DNA from: Desulfosudis oleivorans | GTDB taxonomy: Bacteria; Desulfobacterota; Desulfobacteria; Desulfobacterales; SURF-7 | NCBI GenBank assembly: GCA_020723325.1 | Contig: DYJD01000026.1 | Coordinates: 1 to 64,000, forward strand | DNA: 64,000 bases | Reading direction: 5' to 3' | Shown here: positions 44,908 through 52,684 of the stretch, in pieces | Position numbering within the stretch: the first letter of the stretch is position 1 | Layout of the letters: each line of letters starts with the position of its first letter | The notes under the pieces: generated by a model | Told to the model about the DNA's origin: nothing | Database searches by the model: none | Seen by the model: the letters and a program-made list of their open reading frames with translations, nothing else | Position numbers and translations under genes: made by a program

Positions 44908-46080
44908 TCAATGGTTTGCTTGGTAATCCGGATGTCCATAGAGAATCGGCATCCGGGTCACGATAAAACGATATACGAGGATCAGCAGAGTCACCATGAA
45001 AACCGAAATGCCGATTTCCATCCAGTGAGGGAAATAACGCTCGGCAACCGGCAGATGGTAATTAAAGGCGATCACGGACACGTTCAAGCGGTTCAACACA
45101 ATTCCGGCCACGGTCCAGGCAGCGGTGAAACGGATCAGTTTGAGATTCTTCTCCCGGGCGCCCATGGCGTAGAGCAGGCAGGGCAGGGCCACAAAACCGA
45201 GGAGCTCGACCAGGAACCAGTATCCATAGGGGCTAGTCAACAGGTGCCAATGATTGCCGGCGGTGATACCCACGATCTTGATGGTGAAGTAACCGGCCAG
45301 CACCAGGGCCGCGGCCTTGCCGAAACCCAGCACCAACCCGTCGCTTTCCTGCAAATGGGTTGCATCCATTTTGTGGTGAAAAGCCTTATGGGACAAGGAG
45401 CCTTCGAAGATCACCATGGACAGCCCGGCGATAATGCTGGAGACAAAGAAAAACACGGGCAGATAGGGGGAATACCAAAGGGGATGCAGTTTGGACGGCG
45501 CGATCAGAAACAGTGCCCCCAGGGAGGACTGGTGCAGGGTGGATAACACCACGCCGAAAATGGTGAGGACCATGGTCAGCTTTACCGCCAGGTTGCGGGT
45601 CTTGGTAAGGCCCAGCCATTCCAGGGGCGCCGGCGTAAATTCCAGGAACAGGACGGTTAGGTAAAGGGCCACGCACAGGCCGACTTCAAACAAAAGGGAT
45701 GTGGTGCCCCAGCCCACGATGAAAGGATAGGGCAGGCGCCAGGGCCGGCCCACATCGTAATGCAAGGCGATGACCACGAACAAGTATCCGAGAAAGCCGG
45801 TCAGAACTGCCGGCCTCACCGCGGAATGATAGCGTTTCATGCCGAAAACATAGACCGCCGCCGAGGTGACATAACCGCCGGCTGCCAGGGCCACGCCCAC
45901 CAGCAGGTCAAAGCCGATCCAGATGCCCCAGGGGCTGTGGTTGGACAGATTGGAAACCGCCCCCAGCCCTTTGGTAAAACGCAGGACGGTGATGAACAGC
46001 CCCACGATGACAATGAGGCCGGCAATGAGATTGAATGGTGTCAGCTTGGAGCTGTTGGGTGCAGTGTTTTCTGTGGACAT
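44908..46080 (-). CDS. hmcC: Hmc complex integral membrane subunit HmcC (NrfD family)
   Basis: 390 aa, about ten membrane spans of the NrfD/PsrC type, which bind menaquinone and may move protons or charge. Marker phrases: SPWGIWIGFDLLVGVALAAGG, PWRLPYPFIVGWGTTSLLFE, LHQSSLGALFLIAPSKLHPLW and VIFEGSLSHKAF. No haem ligands are expected. The stop of hmcB (TAG) directly abuts its ATG (46080), and GGGAGGAAG inside the hmcB tail is its ribosome site, so the two are coupled. Confidence 0.94.
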   Translation of the reverse strand: MSTENTAPNSSKLTPFNLIAGLIVIVGLFITVLRFTKGLGAVSNLSNHSPWGIWIGFDLLVGVALAAGGYVTSAAVYVFGMKRYHSAVRPAVLTGFLGYLFVVIALHYDVGRPWRLPYPFIVGWGTTSLLFEVGLCVALYLTVLFLEFTPAPLEWLGLTKTRNLAVKLTMVLTIFGVVLSTLHQSSLGALFLIAPSKLHPLWYSPYLPVFFFVSSIIAGLSMVIFEGSLSHKAFHHKMDATHLQESDGLVLGFGKAAALVLAGYFTIKIVGITAGNHWHLLTSPYGYWFLVELLGFVALPCLLYAMGAREKNLKLIRFTAAWTVAGIVLNRLNVSVIAFNYHLPVAERYFPHWMEIGISVFMVTLLILVYRFIVTRMPILYGHPDYQANH

Positions 46081-47184
46081 CTATACTTCCTCCCCCTCAC
46101 CCTTAGTTTGCGGTTTGGTTTCCGTTGCGGTGGCGGCTGCTTCCAGGGCTTTTTTGACAGCCTGTTCTTTGGCTTTTTCCGCCTGTTCCAGGGCTTTGTC
46201 CTTTTCTTTTTTGGCCTTGTCCAGGGCCTGGGTCAATTGGGTCTGGGCCTTGCGCTGGGCCTCGGCCACGGCCGCCGCCACAGCTTGGGCTTGTTCTTGG
46301 GCGGCGATTTTTTCCTTGCGCTTGTTCATGGCAAACACCCCGGTCAATAAAACCGGCCAGAGGCCCACCACCATGGGTACGATACTTAAAGCGCCGGCGG
46401 TTAATTCCGGTGCGGGTTTGATGCCCAGATCCTCCCGCAAGCCGACGGAGCCAAAGGGCACACTGGAAAGATAGAGCCAGCTTGTACCGCCCATTTCGTT
46501 TTCACCGTAAATATGATTCAGATATCGGCCCGGATGATTGCGGATACGCTCCCGGGCGATTTGAATCAGATCGGTGCGCTTGCCGAAGGTCAGGGCTTCT
46601 TTGGGGCAGGCTTCCACACAGCCGGGCAATAGGCCCTGTTCCAGCCGGGGGGCGCACAGGGTACATTTCAGCACCCGTGGGGTCAAAGGCTCGTTATATT
46701 CATAGGTGGGGATTTCAAAGGGACAAGCCATCATGCAGTAGCGGCAGCCCACGCAAACCGACGGGTCGTAAAGTACGGGTCCTTTTTCAGTTTTCTTAAA
46801 AGCGCGTACAAAACAGACCGAGGCGCAAGCCGGCTCAAGGCAGTGGTTGCATTGTATTTTACGGAACACCGGGATCGCAGCTTTCGGTTCTGAAGATTCG
46901 TAGCGGTTCACTACCGTATAGGCTTCATTGGTAGTAGCCCGTTTTTGTTCCAGTACCGTTAAGTCAGAGAAGGGTTTGGTAGGGGCCGCCAAATTATTAA
47001 CCTGGTTGCAGGCCGCTTCACAGGAACGACAGCCCACACAGCGGGTGATATCATGCAGCACGCCCATGCTGCCGGGGTAGCCGGTGAAATGCCCGGTGGA
47101 GGCAGCCCCAGCGGATTTGGCGACCGTGGAGCCGATGCCGGCCGCGCCCATCCAGCCCAGGAATTTTCGTCTTGATATGGCCAT
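46081..47184 (-). CDS. hmcB: Hmc complex periplasmic Fe-S subunit HmcB with a coiled-coil tail
   Basis: 367 aa. Tat signal ([17 protein letters not shown]), then four [4Fe-4S] clusters of the NrfC/DmsB kind ([61 protein letters not shown]). Near the end is a membrane anchor ([20 protein letters not shown]). After it comes a cytoplasmic tail of about 80 residues made almost wholly of Ala, Lys, Glu and Gln ([20 protein letters not shown]), a long coiled coil that I do not recall in HmcB. ATG 47184 has AGAGGAACGATCA; a longer open frame upstream is antisense noise over hmcA. Confidence 0.93.
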   Translation of the reverse strand: MAISRRKFLGWMGAAGIGSTVAKSAGAASTGHFTGYPGSMGVLHDITRCVGCRSCEAACNQVNNLAAPTKPFSDLTVLEQKRATTNEAYTVVNRYESSEPKAAIPVFRKIQCNHCLEPACASVCFVRAFKKTEKGPVLYDPSVCVGCRYCMMACPFEIPTYEYNEPLTPRVLKCTLCAPRLEQGLLPGCVEACPKEALTFGKRTDLIQIARERIRNHPGRYLNHIYGENEMGGTSWLYLSSVPFGSVGLREDLGIKPAPELTAGALSIVPMVVGLWPVLLTGVFAMNKRKEKIAAQEQAQAVAAAVAEAQRKAQTQLTQALDKAKKEKDKALEQAEKAKEQAVKKALEAAATATETKPQTKGEGEEV

Positions 47185-47248
47185 TGATCGTTCCTCTATT
47201 CTATTTGCAAATGGACTTTGGGTCGATTGCATTTTATCCCAGCGCTCA

Positions 47249-48817
47249 TCACGATTGCCCTTTTTCCTTATGGCAGTCGGTACAGCCGGCCGGTTTATGG
47301 ATCTCCATTTTTTTATGGCATTCCATGCATTGCAGATGATAGGCCCCCAGCAGGCCCGGCTTGATGCCGGCCGGATTGTTGAAGGCCGCGCCATGGCAGC
47401 TTCCGCATTGGGGCGGCTTTAGGCCGGCCGGGCTGTTGTGGTGGCAACCTTGGCAAAGGGTGGTTTGATCCGCATGGAAATAGCCGGCCAGTTTGCTGCC
47501 TTTAATTTCTTCAAACAAGCTGGTCACGATTTTACGGTGGGGAAATTCCACCGGCGTATATTTCTGCGACAGGCGTTTGATTAGTACTTTTTCCGGTATG
47601 GATTGGGTTTCCGGCAGTCGAGGAACCAAGGTCCTTTCTGCCAAGTAAGCGGCCGCGGCTGCGGTTTCTGCTTCCAGGCTGGCCTGGCCCTGTTCCACAG
47701 CCGGAAGTGGGGTATGACATTTACCGCATCCGCCGTTATCCGCCCGCTTTTTCCCGGAAATAGGCGTGTGGCAGCCGGCGCATTCCCGCTTGGCTTGGTT
47801 GCGGGCGTGGCAACCCAGACAGCTAGAGGCTGAATCCGGGCGGTGCATGGCTTGTTCCAAGCTGATTTTGGCGCCTTCCGGGGCACCGGTCATTGTATGA
47901 CAAACATAGCAGTTCTGCATGCCGGCATGGTGGCAGACCCTGCAGGTATGGTTGCTTTCCTCATGGGCTTTGTGATCAAAGGGCACGAAGCTCATACGGT
48001 TTTCTATAGGCTCGGCACTTGTTTTTATCAACCGACTATCGGGTTGTTTGCGGTTCAAGCGAGGCACCGGCGCGATTTTTTCAAAACCGGCTTGGGATTC
48101 CAGGGTATGGCACCCTGCGCAAGTCGACGGACCACTCTTCTTTTTCTGTGAAGCGGTTTTCAAATGGCAATCAAGACAAGCGGTATGGGCTGCGGCGGAC
48201 ATGGAGCGCCGGTTTTTTTCCATGACCGGCTTGTGGCAAAAACGACAGGAATCTTCCTGATCTTTTATATAAATCAGTTTTTGGGCGGCCTCGTCGTATT
48301 CATGATGACAGATTTCACACTTGTTTTCCAGGGCCTGAACATGCCGATAATGCAAGGATGGGTCAAGCCCCATAGGTTGTCGATCCGCTTGAACAGTAGG
48401 TTTTTCCAGATGGCATCCACCGCATTCCACCGGCCCGGAGGGATTGCTGTCGGCCGCCATGGCTTTGTGGCAGGCAATGCAATTTTCATGGTAAATATCC
48501 ATGACCGTTTGGCGGTCGCGGTCTTCAATACGCTTAAACTGAAGGGAGAAGCGGTTTGCTTTGGGAAGATGGCAGGTGGTGCAGTCCAGGCGCTGTTTGG
48601 CCAGGATCGTGGTATGCCGGTCATGCGGAAAGGGAACCGCGGGGCGTTCCAGCTTCCCGAAAATCTTCATGGAGTCGATGAAGACGACATCTGCCGAACC
48701 GGTGATATTTATTGTCTCTGTTCGTGTTTCGGTTCCAAACCCTTGCATGCCCCAGATTGAAAATACGGCAATCAGGCAAAACAATGCTGTTCTGCCTATC
48801 GCCCTTCCCGTCTTCAT
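47249..48817 (-). CDS. hmcA: Sixteen-haem cytochrome c HmcA
   Basis: 522 aa. Sec signal ([18 protein letters not shown]), then exactly sixteen CxxCH motifs, from CTTCH through CIACH, CGGCH, CEICH, CRFCH, CLDCH, CAGCH, CRVCH, CYVCH, CLGCH, CAGCH, CGKCH, CQGCH, CGSCH and CMECH to CTDCH. Many free histidines in the order expected for class III cytochromes supply second ligands. It collects electrons from periplasmic hydrogenases or type I cytochrome c3 and feeds HmcB-F. I chose ATG 48817 with GAGGATAATAAT; ATG 48835 lies six codons upstream without a site. First gene of the operon. Confidence 0.95.
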   Translation of the reverse strand: MKTGRAIGRTALFCLIAVFSIWGMQGFGTETRTETINITGSADVVFIDSMKIFGKLERPAVPFPHDRHTTILAKQRLDCTTCHLPKANRFSLQFKRIEDRDRQTVMDIYHENCIACHKAMAADSNPSGPVECGGCHLEKPTVQADRQPMGLDPSLHYRHVQALENKCEICHHEYDEAAQKLIYIKDQEDSCRFCHKPVMEKNRRSMSAAAHTACLDCHLKTASQKKKSGPSTCAGCHTLESQAGFEKIAPVPRLNRKQPDSRLIKTSAEPIENRMSFVPFDHKAHEESNHTCRVCHHAGMQNCYVCHTMTGAPEGAKISLEQAMHRPDSASSCLGCHARNQAKRECAGCHTPISGKKRADNGGCGKCHTPLPAVEQGQASLEAETAAAAAYLAERTLVPRLPETQSIPEKVLIKRLSQKYTPVEFPHRKIVTSLFEEIKGSKLAGYFHADQTTLCQGCHHNSPAGLKPPQCGSCHGAAFNNPAGIKPGLLGAYHLQCMECHKKMEIHKPAGCTDCHKEKGQS

Positions 48818-48873
48818 ATTATTATCCTCGTTCATTTGGCAGATTGATCCTTGCTTAGTTCTGACATTGGTGG

Positions 48874-48987
48874 CTATTGGGTTTGTTGTGGCGAGAAGTT
48901 GCTGAATGCGTGGGTCGATCGAAGAAAATGTCGGCTTGAAAATGGCTTTAGTTCATCGTGCACATTATGTATGTTGGTTGCTGCCAT
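48874..48987 (-). CDS. Possible 37-residue leader peptide upstream of hmcA
   Basis: Short frame starting MAATNIHNVHDELKPFSSRH, no cysteine, no membrane span. It has a good ribosome site (GAGGGGAAACCAAG) and lies just inside a convincing sigma-70 promoter, before hmcA. I do not recognise it. It may be a leader peptide or a chance frame. Confidence 0.35.
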   Translation of the reverse strand: MAATNIHNVHDELKPFSSRHFLRSTHAFSNFSPQQTQ

Positions 48988-49039
48988 CTTGGTTTCCCCT
49001 CTTTTCTTGATCTCCATAGTCAAGAAACAAGAAAAAGGT

Positions 49040-49068
49040 AAACTAAATGAGAAAATCGTGGTTGTCAA
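49040..49068 (-). promoter_or_regulatory. Sigma-70 promoter of the hmc operon
   Basis: On the minus strand TTGACA (49063-49068), a 17-base spacer, then TAGTTT (49040-49045). Transcription would begin near 49033, leaving about 215 bases of leader to hmcA, which holds the 37-residue frame. The rest of the 48836-49252 gap shows no other gene. Confidence 0.6.
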
Positions 49069-49185
49069 CCCTCTTTTTTCAAATACAGCTCTGACGCCAC
49101 ACGAGAAGACTATTGCTATTTTTTAATTTTCATTGGGTTAATTCCGGATGGTCTTTCCCAACTTGGAAACCGCATACGATTTGTA

Positions 49186-49214
49186 TTGATAAAATGAATA
49201 ACATATTGTATCTA
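49186..49214 (+). promoter_or_regulatory. Promoter of the three-PAS kinase gene
   Basis: TTGATA at 49186-49191, 17 bases, then TATCTA at 49209-49214. Most of it is kept in the decayed copy at 42354-42386, which suggests that it is older than the duplication. Confidence 0.4.
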
Positions 49215-49252
49215 TATACGAAATTTTTCAAACCATAAGGAGTTTGGCCATT

Positions 49253-51058
49253 TTGATACCGCCTCCACAGGAAATAGCTATATGGATTCGGGAACAATTG
49301 TTTGATGCCGTACCCATGGCCATTGCTTTTATAGACCAGGCTTTTAATCTTGTGTATGCCAACAAGGCCTTTGAAGACACTTTCGGCCCCTGGCGTCAAA
49401 AGAAATGCTATTCTGTGTACAAGAATAGGGGTACACTTTGTCCGGATTGCAAAGGTGCAAAAGCCTTTCTTGATGGTAAGGTCCGCATCAATGAAGAAGT
49501 CGGTATCAATAAATACGGAAAATTGACCCGTTATATCAAGCGAACCTTACCGATTGTGGATCAAGACGGCGACATTCCATTCCTGGTGGAAATGTGCATG
49601 GATGTCACTGAAATCGAGCAGATCCGCAGGGAGCATCAACTCCTCTTTGATCAGGTGCCTTGCCAGATTCTCTTGATCGACAGGAATTTTCGGATCGTCA
49701 AGACCAATGCCAGAACCCGTGAGATGCTGGGTGATGTTGACGGTAAACATTGCTTCCAAAGTCTGAAGGGCTTTGATCATACTTGCTCGGAATGTACGGC
49801 ACGCCAGACCTTTGAAGACGGCGAGCTTCACACCGGCCATCACATCTGGCGCACCAAGGATGGGCAGACCGTGCACCTGCATGTGATCACCGTGCCGCTA
49901 AAGATTACGGACAATGGTTTTGATATGGTCATGGAAATGGCCGTAGATGTCACAAAAACCATTAAATTAATGGAGGGACTGAATTACGCCCAAACTTTCC
50001 TGGAGACCCTGGTGGCCACTTCCATGGACGGTATTCTGGCAGTGGATTCCGGCGGCCGCATCACCATCATCAATCCGGCGGCCCGCAAACTCTTAGGCGC
50101 CCAAGTCAATCAGATCTTGACCCGGGAATCCCTGGCAGGTCTGCTGCCCGCAGGGGTTATTGAACAGGTGACCGAGAATCGGCGGCATGTCTATATACCG
50201 GAAACCGTGGTGACAAGTTTCACCGGTGAGGCCGTGCCGGTGCGCCTGGTGGGCAACCAGTTGCTGATGGACAATAAATCCCTGGGCATGGCTTTTTCTT
50301 TGCAGGATTTGAGTGAAATCAAAAAACTCCAGAACGCAAAACTGGAAGCGGAAAGGCTCGCCGCCGTGGGCCAGACCGTGGCCGGCTTGGCCCACGGCGT
50401 GAAAAATCTGATCACTGCCCTGGAGGGTGGCATGTATATGCTCAACAGCGCAGTGCAGAAAGCCGATATCATGCGTTTGGAAAAGGGCATGGAAATGCTG
50501 CACCGGAATATCGAGCGGATGTCCACTTTTGTTAAGGCCTTTCTCGGTTTTTCAAAAGGTCGCAAGATCCGTCCGGCTCTCAACCACGCCGGGGATATTG
50601 TGAAAGAAGTCGTGGAGATGTATGCCGCCAAAGCCATCACCCTAGGCATCGGTCTGGAATATAAAGTACAGGCAGCCATGGAACCGGCGGCCTTGGATGC
50701 TGAAAGCCTGCACGAATGCCTGGCCAATCTGGTGGGGAATGCCGTGGATGCATGCCAAGGACGGGAGGACTCGGCCGAAGCCGGAATTCATGTAAATTGT
50801 TTTGAAGAAGATGACAGTATTCAAATTGTGGTGACGGATAACGGCTGCGGAATGGATGCGGAAACCCGGCAAAAACTCTTCTCCACCTTTTTTACAACCA
50901 AAGGGCTTGACGGCACCGGACTCGGCCTGCTCATGAGCAAGAAGATCATTCAGGAACACGGCGGAACCATCGAGGTGCAATCGGAGCTCGGCAAGGGCTC
51001 TGTTTTTCATATCCGGCTGCCGCGCCGGCGGCTGCCGGAAATCGTAAATGAGGAATAA
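49253..51058 (+). CDS. Sensor histidine kinase with three PAS domains, two bearing cysteine motifs
   Basis: About 601 aa, soluble. PAS1 (about 15-115) contains CYSVYKNRGTLCPDC and PAS2 (about 125-240) contains CFQSLKGFDHTCSEC. Both have Cys-x10-Cys-x2-Cys, which could bind a metal, an Fe-S cluster or haem and act as a redox switch. PAS3 follows (about 250-360), then a HisKA with AGLAHGVKNLITALEGG and a HATPase with NLVGNAVDAC, DNGCGMD and GTGLGLLMSK. No receiver domain. I chose TTG 49253, ten bases past AAGGAG; the decayed copy keeps this TTG but not the TTG at 49244. It is divergent from hmc, so redox control of hmc is an attractive guess. Confidence 0.85.
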   Translation: MIPPPQEIAIWIREQLFDAVPMAIAFIDQAFNLVYANKAFEDTFGPWRQKKCYSVYKNRGTLCPDCKGAKAFLDGKVRINEEVGINKYGKLTRYIKRTLPIVDQDGDIPFLVEMCMDVTEIEQIRREHQLLFDQVPCQILLIDRNFRIVKTNARTREMLGDVDGKHCFQSLKGFDHTCSECTARQTFEDGELHTGHHIWRTKDGQTVHLHVITVPLKITDNGFDMVMEMAVDVTKTIKLMEGLNYAQTFLETLVATSMDGILAVDSGGRITIINPAARKLLGAQVNQILTRESLAGLLPAGVIEQVTENRRHVYIPETVVTSFTGEAVPVRLVGNQLLMDNKSLGMAFSLQDLSEIKKLQNAKLEAERLAAVGQTVAGLAHGVKNLITALEGGMYMLNSAVQKADIMRLEKGMEMLHRNIERMSTFVKAFLGFSKGRKIRPALNHAGDIVKEVVEMYAAKAITLGIGLEYKVQAAMEPAALDAESLHECLANLVGNAVDACQGREDSAEAGIHVNCFEEDDSIQIVVTDNGCGMDAETRQKLFSTFFTTKGLDGTGLGLLMSKKIIQEHGGTIEVQSELGKGSVFHIRLPRRRLPEIVNEE

Positions 51059-51295
51059 ATGAAATACGCAAAATTACTGCAACTGGCGGGAAAAAAGGAG
51101 CAGGCGCCCTCCCTCGCGCCGCTGAATTGGAGTTGTGTTGAAAAGGAGCGCATGGATCAGGGACTTTGCGTGGGCTGCGGACTTCAACCTGCCAGCCGAA
51201 CAAGTTATCTCTGTCCGGTCTGCGAGTCCCGTGACACCGCCGCCGGCATTCAAGCAGAGATCGACGCCCTCAAACAGCAGATTTTGAAGAAATAG
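51059..51295 (+). CDS. Small zinc-ribbon-like protein
   Basis: 78 aa. It has CVGCGLQPASRTSYLCPVC, a four-cysteine knuckle fit for zinc, then a C-terminal helix (IQAEIDALKQQILKK) that could form a coiled coil. I do not recognise a family. ATG 51059 directly follows the kinase stop, and GAGGAATAA serves as its ribosome site, so it is coupled to the kinase and may be its partner. Confidence 0.75.
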   Translation: MKYAKLLQLAGKKEQAPSLAPLNWSCVEKERMDQGLCVGCGLQPASRTSYLCPVCESRDTAAGIQAEIDALKQQILKK

Positions 51296-51339
51296 TCATA
51301 TGAACATGAATCACCGTTTGATTAGGATTGGGAAGGAAA

Positions 51340-51537
51340 ATGGCAAATCAGTACCTTTTTGAAATTCATCGTTATATCAGTGAAACATTGGAACAGATTA
51401 AATTGCGGCAGGCGGAAATGCTGCACCAGGGCAATGGGCTGGAAGCGGCCTTTTGGGAAGGGCAATTGCAGGAATTCACCGAACTCAAAGATTATCTCAC
51501 GGAACAGTACAATTTGGCCACCCAATCCTATCCTTGA
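51340..51537 (+). CDS. Small helical protein, paralogue of the next gene
   Basis: 65 aa, unknown. It starts MANQYLFEIHRYISETLEQI and continues as helices with LEAAFWEGQLQEFTELKDYL. ATG 51340 has GGAAGGAAA; an in-frame TTG at 51328 is less likely. It aligns by eye with the next gene over most of its length, so a local duplication is likely. Confidence 0.7.
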   Translation: MANQYLFEIHRYISETLEQIKLRQAEMLHQGNGLEAAFWEGQLQEFTELKDYLTEQYNLATQSYP

Positions 51538-51576
51538 AACCGAGTCGGGCAGGAAAATAAGAAAAGGAAAAAAGGC

Positions 51577-51843
51577 ATGTCCCACAACTATCTTCTGGAT
51601 ATATACCAGCGCGTGGATCAACGCCTGGCCTCGGAAGCAGCCGCCCTGGCTGAATATGAGGCCGGGCAGCCCGGGCGGCGTCTTTCCGAAGGGCGGATCC
51701 ATGCCCTGAACAGTTTTAAAGCATACCTAAGCCGGAATTTTGATGTAAAACTGCCCCGCAGGATCTATAAACAGCTTTGCCTTCAGCGGGTTGTTCCCCA
51801 GCATGCGGAAACACAAACCATTAGCGCTAGTCATGTGCCATGA
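51577..51843 (+). CDS. Small helical protein, paralogue of the previous gene
   Basis: 88 aa, unknown. It starts MSHNYLLDIYQRVDQRLASE, then a helix ending GRIHALNSFKAYLSRNF and a basic VKLPRRIYKQL. The N terminus is repeated at 42478 as a truncated copy, showing that this locus was once duplicated across hmc. AAAAAAGG lies just before its ATG. Its last 17 bases overlap the end of the minus-strand gene at 51827, tail to tail. Confidence 0.72.
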   Translation: MSHNYLLDIYQRVDQRLASEAAALAEYEAGQPGRRLSEGRIHALNSFKAYLSRNFDVKLPRRIYKQLCLQRVVPQHAETQTISASHVP

Positions 51844-52471
51844 TGCCGATATGAACGTTATTGGCGGCTGCGGCGCCGCCGGCGCCTGTGATGGTAGTGG
51901 TCCCGCCGCCGACATAAGTTTTGATCAAGACTTGCATCTGGCTGTGAAAATCAATGGGGGTGCCGTTGGCGACCTGACCCAGGCCGATGGTTTTAACATC
52001 ACCGAAGTCGGCGATCTGGATTCCGTTGGGCAGACTGATGATTACGGCAACATCGGATACGCGATCGGATACGGCAGGATTGGCTTCATTCAGAGCGCTC
52101 ATCTGCAGGCTGCCGAAGCGCGCAGCATCAGCGGCGCTTATGCCGGGAATCCCGCCTGAAGCAATCGCGCTGGTGAATTCAGACCGGCTGATGATGTCGA
52201 TGTCCAGGGTTCTTGAACCGAGAAAAGAGATCTCCTGGGTTGATCCTTCGGCCTCAATGAGCAACCAGTTCGTGTTGTTGCCGAAAGCAGTTTCACCTTC
52301 ATCGCCGTAACCGCTGACCCACGAGGATTTTTCGATCCGAAGGGTGTTGAGGAAAATACTGATACCGGCCTGGCCGGAAAGCTCTTCAAGATCTGCATCT
52401 GATATAGAGTCCAGTGCGCAAACAGAACAAGGGAACACCAGGATCGAAAAAAATAATATCAATTTTTTCAT
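51827..52471 (-). CDS. Secreted protein with the ELSGQAGI signature
   Basis: 214 aa. Sec signal (KLILFFSILVFPCSVCA) followed at once by LDSISDADLEELSGQAGISI, a start shared by a set of secreted or surface proteins in deltaproteobacteria and gammaproteobacteria whose function is unknown to me. The rest is strand-rich, with Ser, Gly, Ala and Thr runs and a glycine-rich end (VGGGTTTITGAGGAAAANN). ATG 52471 has AGGATGTGATTTGA. It stands alone on this strand between two plus-strand kinases. Confidence 0.7.
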   Translation of the reverse strand: MKKLILFFSILVFPCSVCALDSISDADLEELSGQAGISIFLNTLRIEKSSWVSGYGDEGETAFGNNTNWLLIEAEGSTQEISFLGSRTLDIDIISRSEFTSAIASGGIPGISAADAARFGSLQMSALNEANPAVSDRVSDVAVIISLPNGIQIADFGDVKTIGLGQVANGTPIDFHSQMQVLIKTYVGGGTTTITGAGGAAAANNVHIGIMAHD

Positions 52472-52684
52472 TCAAATCACATCCTAAAAGGGTTAATAGT
52501 TTGTTATGAAAGCCTTGGGCACTTTTATAAACGTTGTTTACTACTATAACCGTACTCTTAAGTCAATGCCTTTTTGAAGTGGTTGCTTTCTTGTTTATTA
52601 TACGCTAAAGTAGCCGGAAAAATAAGAATTTAATACGTCAGTCATCCATGTCATTCCAAAAACTTTCAATTTGCGTTTTGCGTT

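Noticed and set aside
42581-48817. The operon as DsrMKJOP
   Set aside because: DsrJ is a small three-haem cytochrome, while the cytochrome here has 16 haem motifs; the order cytochrome, Fe-S, NrfD, small, NarI-like, HdrD-like fits Hmc.
48890-48904. A sigma-54-like site (TGGCGAGAAGTTGCT) near hmc
   Set aside because: GG and GC are nine bases apart instead of ten, and it points away from hmc.
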